Source of the DNA: Saussurea involucrata
Lineage: Eukaryota; Streptophyta; Magnoliopsida; Asterales; Asteraceae
DNA: 64,000 nt
Reading direction: 5' to 3'
NCBI GenBank assembly: GCA_033807775.1
Contig: CM066319.1
Location: forward strand, 161,076,983 to 161,140,982
The number at the start of each line of letters is the position of its first letter. The first letter of the stretch is position 1. Positions 58,664-64,000 of the stretch are shown piece after piece. The position numbers and the translations under genes were made by a program. Under the pieces are notes generated by a model, which did no database searches, was not told the DNA's origin, and saw nothing but the letters and a program-made list of their open reading frames with translations.

Positions 58664-59480
58664 CTTAGTTTGTTCCGGGGTGACTATAATCGGTTGTGCC
58701 CTTTATTTGTAATTGACAATGTGAATACAAGTACGCTTTTGTTATACTCTCGACGTATACTTTATTTTATTGCTAATGAACAAAACAACACGAAAGATAA
58801 CAAAACTGAATTGATGAATGTATGAGTCGTATGTAAGACGGTACGACTCATAATTTACGAAGTAATCGGGCGTCTGAGGCCAAAGGAATATTCTAAGCAT
58901 GGAATTCAAGTCATAAGACTCGTGTCTCCAACACTTAGTTTAAAAAGCACCTGTGATGGTCATAAGACCTGTATGATGAATCATAAGATTCCTTTTATGA
59001 TATACAAGTCTTAGAGGCTTTGTTCTTCACGATGAAGATCGTAAGACTTGTATTTAAGTCGTAGAGACTTTGGTTTCTCATAAGATAAACTATAAAACCT
59101 GTGTCTTAATCGCCATAGGACTTATGCTTTAAGTCGCAAAAGACTTCGTTTGAAGTATGACCCTGGAAGTAATCGGGCGACTGAGCCGAACATACATTCC
59201 AAATCATAGGGTTTAAGTCATAGGACTCAATTTTGAATACACCTGTTGTGATCGTAAGATCTTTGTGTTGAATCTTAAGATTCAGTTGTTGAGTCATGAG
59301 TTATGTGTCATGACCTTTACGATATATATCGTAAGACTGATGTTTATGCGATCCTGCGAACCTGTAGTATAAGATCCAGGGGTGGTCGTTGGTTTGACCA
59401 ATGACCCTCCGATGCTTAAGTCAGTAATCGTTTGTCGAAATAAATCGAAAGCGAAAAGGAAATAAAATGTACTATAATCC
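58664..59480. other. Spacer of Tat element B with ATAAGACT repeats
   Basis: No coding support. Irregular repeats of CATAAGACT/CGTAAGACT occur from about 58830 to 59330. The block near 59405 matches the spacer of element A. Confidence 0.65.
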
Positions 59481-59489
59481 AGCTACGTA

Positions 59490-59700
59490 GGGTTGCAGTC
59501 GTAGATTCGACACTACGACCTTCGGACGTACGATCATTTGTGGATCGTTGTCGTATATGATCTCGGAAGGAATTCCGAACCTGCAGAAAGCGTTAGTCCA
59601 GATAGAAGAGATGACCTTTTAGTCCCGAATCTGGGAGTAGGCGTCTGCTTCTACCCGTTCAAAGGAATAATTTGAAAAGACTAGCAGGAATGTCTATTCC
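59490..59700 (-). pseudogene. Integrase core fragment of Tat element B
   Basis: The minus strand reads FLLVFSNYSFERVEADAYSQ, a stop, then VISSIWTNAFCRFGIPSEII and YDNDPQ. This is the Gypsy integrase core around its second catalytic aspartate, with a changed residue after DN and a stop. Nothing of the zinc finger or C terminus was found. Confidence 0.7.
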
Positions 59701-60019
59701 CTACCTTATGAAGGATCAGGGAATTAAGGACGTAAGTAAAACTTTTTAGAAGTTTGATATGTCGTACCTGAGTGTCGTTGGCGGGCGTTACGTACCTGAT
59801 GACGTTTATCATTTCGTCGTGGGGTCCGATAGCCCCCGAGTCGTGAGCTATATCTATGCCCACGATTGGTAGTTCAAAATTGTATATGTCGTATGGGGTA
59901 CAACACTCTGCCCCCTTGTGGTGACTGTAAGACGATATCCTGGATTTTCCTTTTCTAGCGTAAGGATAGATTAGAGCGTATCGTGTACAGTCGCCACAAT
60001 GTTGATTTCACTTCTAAGG

Positions 60020-60193
60020 TTTCATTGTTGCTTTATAGCAATCACAGGCGGTCTTCTGCTCGCTTTTGATTTCTTACACTCCTCATGGCGTCGGGAATTT
60101 GATCGTCTGATGATAGGTCGAGGGGACCGCTTTCATGTCGTGGATCCAGGGTCGACCAAGTATAACGTTGTATGCTGATGAACAGTCAATAAC
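60020..60193 (-). pseudogene. Protease C-terminal part of Tat element B
   Basis: The minus strand reads VIDCSSAYNVILGRPWIHDM then KAVPSTYHQTIKFPTP and a stop. YNVILGRPWIHDMKAVPS is characteristic of the Tat/Ogre protease region. It continues the frame broken by the solo LTR at 60194-61157. Confidence 0.82.
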
Positions 60194-61157
60194 TGTTGAT
60201 CCAAACCCTCAGTGATTTGATAATGACCCTCTCTTATATACTTAGTGAAAATTGTAAGTAAACAATATGTATCAGAGTTTCACTATCGCTGATAAGTACT
60301 AAGATCTTCCAGTACCGCTGATAGGAACTCTCGCTCTTTAGATTAAACATTCAGCGAAACTGTTCACCATAATACTCTGAGTCTGTTCAGTACTTATGGT
60401 GATCGCTGATAAGTTAGTTGTTTACTTATGATCTCTGAAGACAAGTTTCACGTTAACATAGGTTCTACGCTGAAGTCAAAGATCAAGCTCAAGAACCAGC
60501 GACAAGTCTTCTAATGAACTGATGCGAATCAGCGAAGACTTAGATTTGTCCACTCAACGTGAAGTATCAAGTACAAGACTTCAGCTATCGCTGAACTCTA
60601 TCATTCGCTGATAAAGAATGATAGATCGCTGAATCAACGAAAAGCTGATCATGAAGTCCTCCGTACAAAGTATTTTTGTCTTAACCACCCTTGCACGACT
60701 CCGTACGATATGTCAGAAAAAGAACTTCCTTATTGTCTGAATTCGTACAACCACTCTGACACTACACTGTTCAAACATGCGCTACTAAGGTTGTCAACAA
60801 AGGTCAATGACATGCAACCAATCAGCTGCTGCCACGTGTAAAGTGTAAACTGCAATGCATTAAATGCATGCAGTATATAAGAAGAAGAACTCACTTCATT
60901 TGAAGTAACTTGCTAACTCTGGACAAGTTCATCCTTCTTATCTTGAGATAGGTTATTATTATTAATTTCCTTCTCTTTCTTAGTGCAAGAAACTTAGTGT
61001 TCCAACTTGTTTAGATTTAGGTTTATCCTTAATCTTGTTTCCGCAACAAGCTGTAATTGTTAATGATTTATCAATAAACAATTTAGAAAAGTAAAATCTG
61101 TGTGTTTGTATTCAACCCCCCCCTTCTACAAACTTGTATAACCCTTCGGGACCAACA
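60194..61157 (+). mobile_element. SIRE-like Copia solo LTR, TSD ATAAC
   Basis: TGTTGATCC to GGACCAACA, 964 bp, with perfect duplications ATAAC at 60189-60193 and 61158-61162. A TATATAA box is at 60874-60880, and a GTATTCAACCCCCCCCTTCT block near the end matches the LTR at 2757-5589. It interrupts the protease of element B. Confidence 0.93.
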
Positions 61158-63178
61158 ATAACGTTAAATCTTGTTTGCTTGTTGACCCCTTTAGCATACA
61201 CCGGGAGGATGATCTCTCCCAGAGTGGTGGTAGAATCGCCATTGAATCCGATCAGAGTCGTCGAACGACGGGTGATCTCTGATTTATCGATTTCCATAGC
61301 TTTGATAGTACTTAGAAAAATGATGTTGGCCGAACTTCCCCCATCGACCAATACTCTTCTGGTCGAGCAGTTGCCAATAGTGAGCTGGATGATCAAGCCA
61401 TTATGATGCTTTTGCCAACTATCCTGGAGGCCGTCTTGATCGAACGTTATCGGCATCGCCTCCAGCTCTAGCTCTTGCTTTGGTCGGGACGACCTGGGAA
61501 TAGGGTATTCTCCCGATGATTGACTGGCGTGCCGCTTGGCTGCCAAATAAGTTAAACCACAGACGTCTGATCCACCCGTCACACAATTGACGACTTTTTC
61601 ATGGACGGGGGATGTTGGTCTTATGTTATCGACTGGCGCAAATTCTTTATTGATCAAGCCTTGCAGATGACCCTTGGGGACGATCCAGGCTAACTCCTTC
61701 TGCAAAGCAAGGCAGTTCTCCGTCGAGTGACCATGGTCGCTATGGAAATCGCACCATTTGGTATTATCTTTCTTGTCGTCATCTTTATCACTTTTCTTGG
61801 GCCATCGAACATACGATTGAATGTTTCTAAGAGCGTCGACTAGCTCTTTCATCGTTCCCTTGAATCCATAACAAGAAATCTTAGGATATTGGGAGAATCG
61901 AGGTGCGGGATTGCTCTTCTTCTTATCAAACCGAACGTTCGATATTTGGCGCGACGGCTCTGACTTGATGCTTGGACTGGATTTGAAATCTGGCTTCTTG
62001 ATACCGAGCGACTTTTTGTCAGTGGAATGTTTACGACGGAAGACGAGGTCGTCTTCGACCCTCATGTAGGCCAAAGTCCTAGCTCGTACGTCTTCAAAGT
62101 TTTATGGAGGATATTTTGTAAGATCGACGTACAATCCCGTAGTGTCTTCGTCGAGACCATGCTTGTAGGCCTCGATGGCAGTCTTGACGTCACAATTTCG
62201 AATGCTGATCATTTCAGCGTTAAAGCGATTGAAATAACTACGGATGGACTCTCCGATCTTTTGGACGGCGTAGTACAGGTCACTGGTCTGCTTCTCCATC
62301 TTGTGACTACTGGCGAACTGTTGCGAAAACTGGTTGACCAACTCTGCGAAGTTGCTTATGGACTTGGGCTTGAGGTTGATCAACCATTGGAGAGCAGGAC
62401 CTGTAAGAGTCGCCCCAAAGCTTTTGCACATGCACACCTCTTGATATTGCTGTGGGATTGATACTGTCCACATCAATTATTTGTATTGTGCAATATGCTT
62501 TGTTGGATCAGTTACTCCTAAATACTTTGGAGTGAAAGCAAGAATATTGTATTTATTTGGCACGTCGACAGTCGTTATCGTGTCAACGAAAGGCGACGCT
62601 TGAAATCCTGTGCGGGGTTCGACGTCGACGGGGACGGCAGCGCATGGTAACTTGGAAAGTAGCGACAACATCTTCTCGTTCTGATCTTCCAATAACCTAA
62701 GTCGTTGGGCGACGGGGTCATTAGGATCGGAATTTACACCAGTTGGAGGGTTGACTCCTGAATTCGTGGCTGTCGATGTACCATTCCCGTACGAAGAGCC
62801 ATTAGCGTCCCCGTTGAAAGGGACGAAGTATTGTGGAACGCCATTATGTAAAGGTGGTGGCCTCAAATACTGAGGGGGATATTGCCCCTGATGAGGATTG
62901 CCGATAAATGCCCCCGAACCTTGATTGTTGGGGAATGGACCTGATCCTGGATTGTTGGCGAACGGCCCTGGACCTGTCTGGAATTGGGGCCTCATGACAG
63001 GTGCACCCATAGGCCGGGGACCATTCTGAGGTCCAAAAGAATTACCCATCGCCGGGTTACTTAGAGAAGCGATTTCTGCGGCTGCTTTCTGATTCTGCTC
63101 ATGCGGGGCTCGAATCTGGCTTTGAGCCGCATTCAATTCTGATTGGAGTTGAATTATGGGATCTTGATAATTTTCCAT
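61158..63178 (-). pseudogene. gag-protease of Tat element B, stops and insertion
   Basis: Starts MENYQDPIIQLQSELNAAQS at 63178. The same frame continues through two TAA stops (near 62474, at a Q conserved in A; near 62099, at an E conserved in A). Gag core as in A (YLGVTDPTKHIAQYK; RSYFNRFNAEMISIRNCD), zinc-knuckle-like WCDFHSDHGHSTENC, then the protease active-site block VLVDGGSSANIIF and VGPEGLYKF-type end where the solo LTR cuts in. The protease would process the polyprotein in an intact element. The N-terminal QPFQ expansion of A is missing. Confidence 0.87.
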
Positions 63179-63254
63179 TTACCTGAAAATAACAAAAACT
63201 TCACAAGATCGTTAGAGCGATATGTGCGTTGGCTTGAGATTTTCTCTAAATGGG

Positions 63255-63274
63255 TCCCACGGATGGCGCCAAAC
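63255..63274 (-). promoter_or_regulatory. Primer-binding site of Tat element B
   Basis: Minus strand GTTTGGCGCCATCCGTGGGA next to the LTR. Confidence 0.7.
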
Positions 63275-63947
63275 TGTTAATGCCAAAAATCGTCCAAAAG
63301 AACAACTTAAGGTTGATGTGGACTTTTAACAACTAAAGAAACGTATCTCAAGACCAAGCAACACAATCGCGAGGAAAAATAAATAAGACAAGAGATTTGG
63401 TGACGCGGAAAACCCCAAAACGAGGGGAAAAACCGCGGTCGACTTGTGAGAGTCGACGGTGCACTATAGTTCGCCAAACAGGGGCGAAAGTCCTTTTGTA
63501 ACAAGTGTTTTGTGTACAACATATTACAATTGAATGTAAAAATAGACTTAGTCGTGTGCAAATGACGTGTGTCGTGTGTAAATCGTGCGAAAAAGTATGT
63601 TGTCGTGCGGTTCGAACTGTGGTCGTGCGAAGCTTGCGTCAGTGATGTTCGTTCGAATGCTCTGTGAATTCTTGCGTTTTCCGGTGTGTAATTGCTTAGA
63701 AAGTAGATGGAGCAGATGTAGATGAGATGAGGTTCGATTAACTCAGATGATCTCCGATAGCTTTTGAGTGTTAAGCAGGCCTTTATATAGCTTTCGCTGG
63801 TCATTGAATGTGTCTTTATGGCACGCTTTGTAACCGTTGTCGGGCTTTAAATGCCATTGATGATTCGTCCGTTACTGGCCGTTTGCACCATGAATGCTTG
63901 TAGACCTGCATTAATGAATAAAAGAAACGGGTTTGATTGTTAACGGT
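63275..63947 (-). repeat. 5' LTR of Tat element B, truncated by insertion
   Basis: Starts TGTTAATGCC and matches 55343-56020 closely, with TATA-like TTTATATAG at 63782-63790 (minus-strand promoter region). Breaks off at TTAACGGT. Confidence 0.85.
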
Positions 63948-64000
63948 TGTTTGGGCAAAAAATCACCAGTCTCAACTACGACCACGACGCTAAAAACATT
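63948..64000 (+). mobile_element. Start of an opposite-orientation Tat LTR (element C)
   Basis: TGTTTGGGCAAAAAATCAC is the inverse of the LTR end seen in A and B (GTGATTTTTTGCCCAAACA). A third family member in plus orientation therefore begins here, inside B's right LTR. Only 53 bp are visible. Confidence 0.75.

Larger units (their letters stand above)
55343..63947 (-). mobile_element. Tat-lineage Gypsy element B (right LTR cut)
   Basis: Left (3') LTR 55343-56207. Right (5') LTR starts at 63275 and is broken at 63948 by another LTR of the same family. Minus-strand gag, protease and an integrase scrap remain; RT and RNase H are absent. The reverse-strand gene is present. A SIRE-like solo LTR splits the protease. 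The possible TSD (TGTTG, 55338-55342) cannot be checked because the right end is outside or interrupted. Confidence 0.88.

Noticed and set aside
1..64000. CRISPR arrays, rRNA genes, organellar insertions, toxin or virus genes
   Set aside because: Nothing in the window supports any of these; tandem repeats found are LTR minisatellites or microsatellites.

Overview
The window is nuclear DNA from a flowering plant, most likely a eudicot (possibly Asteraceae; that is an impression from the retroelement families, not a test). It is AT-rich, has almost no host genes and is packed with nested transposable elements. The only convincing host gene is a small intact single-exon bHLH transcription factor of the HECATE (HEC1/HEC2) type on the minus strand at 6108-6683.

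Layout. 1-5589: 3' part of a SIRE-like Copia element (broken RT, RNase H, polypurine-like repeats, 3' LTR) whose LTR holds a Gypsy-type solo LTR with a TTAGG target duplication. 5590-8400: the bHLH gene with a MITE upstream. 8405-11260: four different inverted-repeat elements in a row, each set in a TA microsatellite. 11292-12034: a Copia LTR with primer-binding site. 12307-15306: probable long-terminal-repeat MULE-like unit holding two hAT elements and a SINE. 15519-23937: a complete young LTR retrotransposon (near-identical LTRs, TSD ATAAC) whose 3.75-kb interior has no open frame but keeps what looks like a colinear, badly eroded Gypsy pol. 23938-33053: AT-rich sequence with MITEs, a non-autonomous Helitron (28353-31181), and a tRNA-derived SINE with an 18-bp TSD. 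33059-38590: a minus-strand solo LTR holding a hAT element that holds a Harbinger-type MITE. 38881-40072: a MITE with a SINE in it, then a hAT-like element.

40816-64000 is one deep nest. A Gypsy LTR was hit by a second member of the 15.5-23.9 kb family (LTR 42380-44051). That element is fused near 46003 to a third member, which was hit by two Tat-lineage Gypsy elements in minus orientation: A (46964-53861, TSD AGGAC) and B (55343 to past 63947). B was hit by a SIRE-like solo LTR (60194-61157, TSD ATAAC) and, at 63948, by an opposite-orientation LTR of the Tat family.

The most interesting system is in Tat A and Tat B. Both carry gag on the minus strand, and both have lost RT and RNase H. Yet both keep a long gene on the opposite strand between the pol remnant and the 3' LTR. 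It is related to the 'putative gypsy type transposon' domain family, is split by three introns at the same places and in the same phases, and ends in a coiled coil. Both copies carry a TAG at the same conserved tryptophan position, as well as private stops and frameshifts. No rRNA, CRISPR, organellar or bacterial features were seen.
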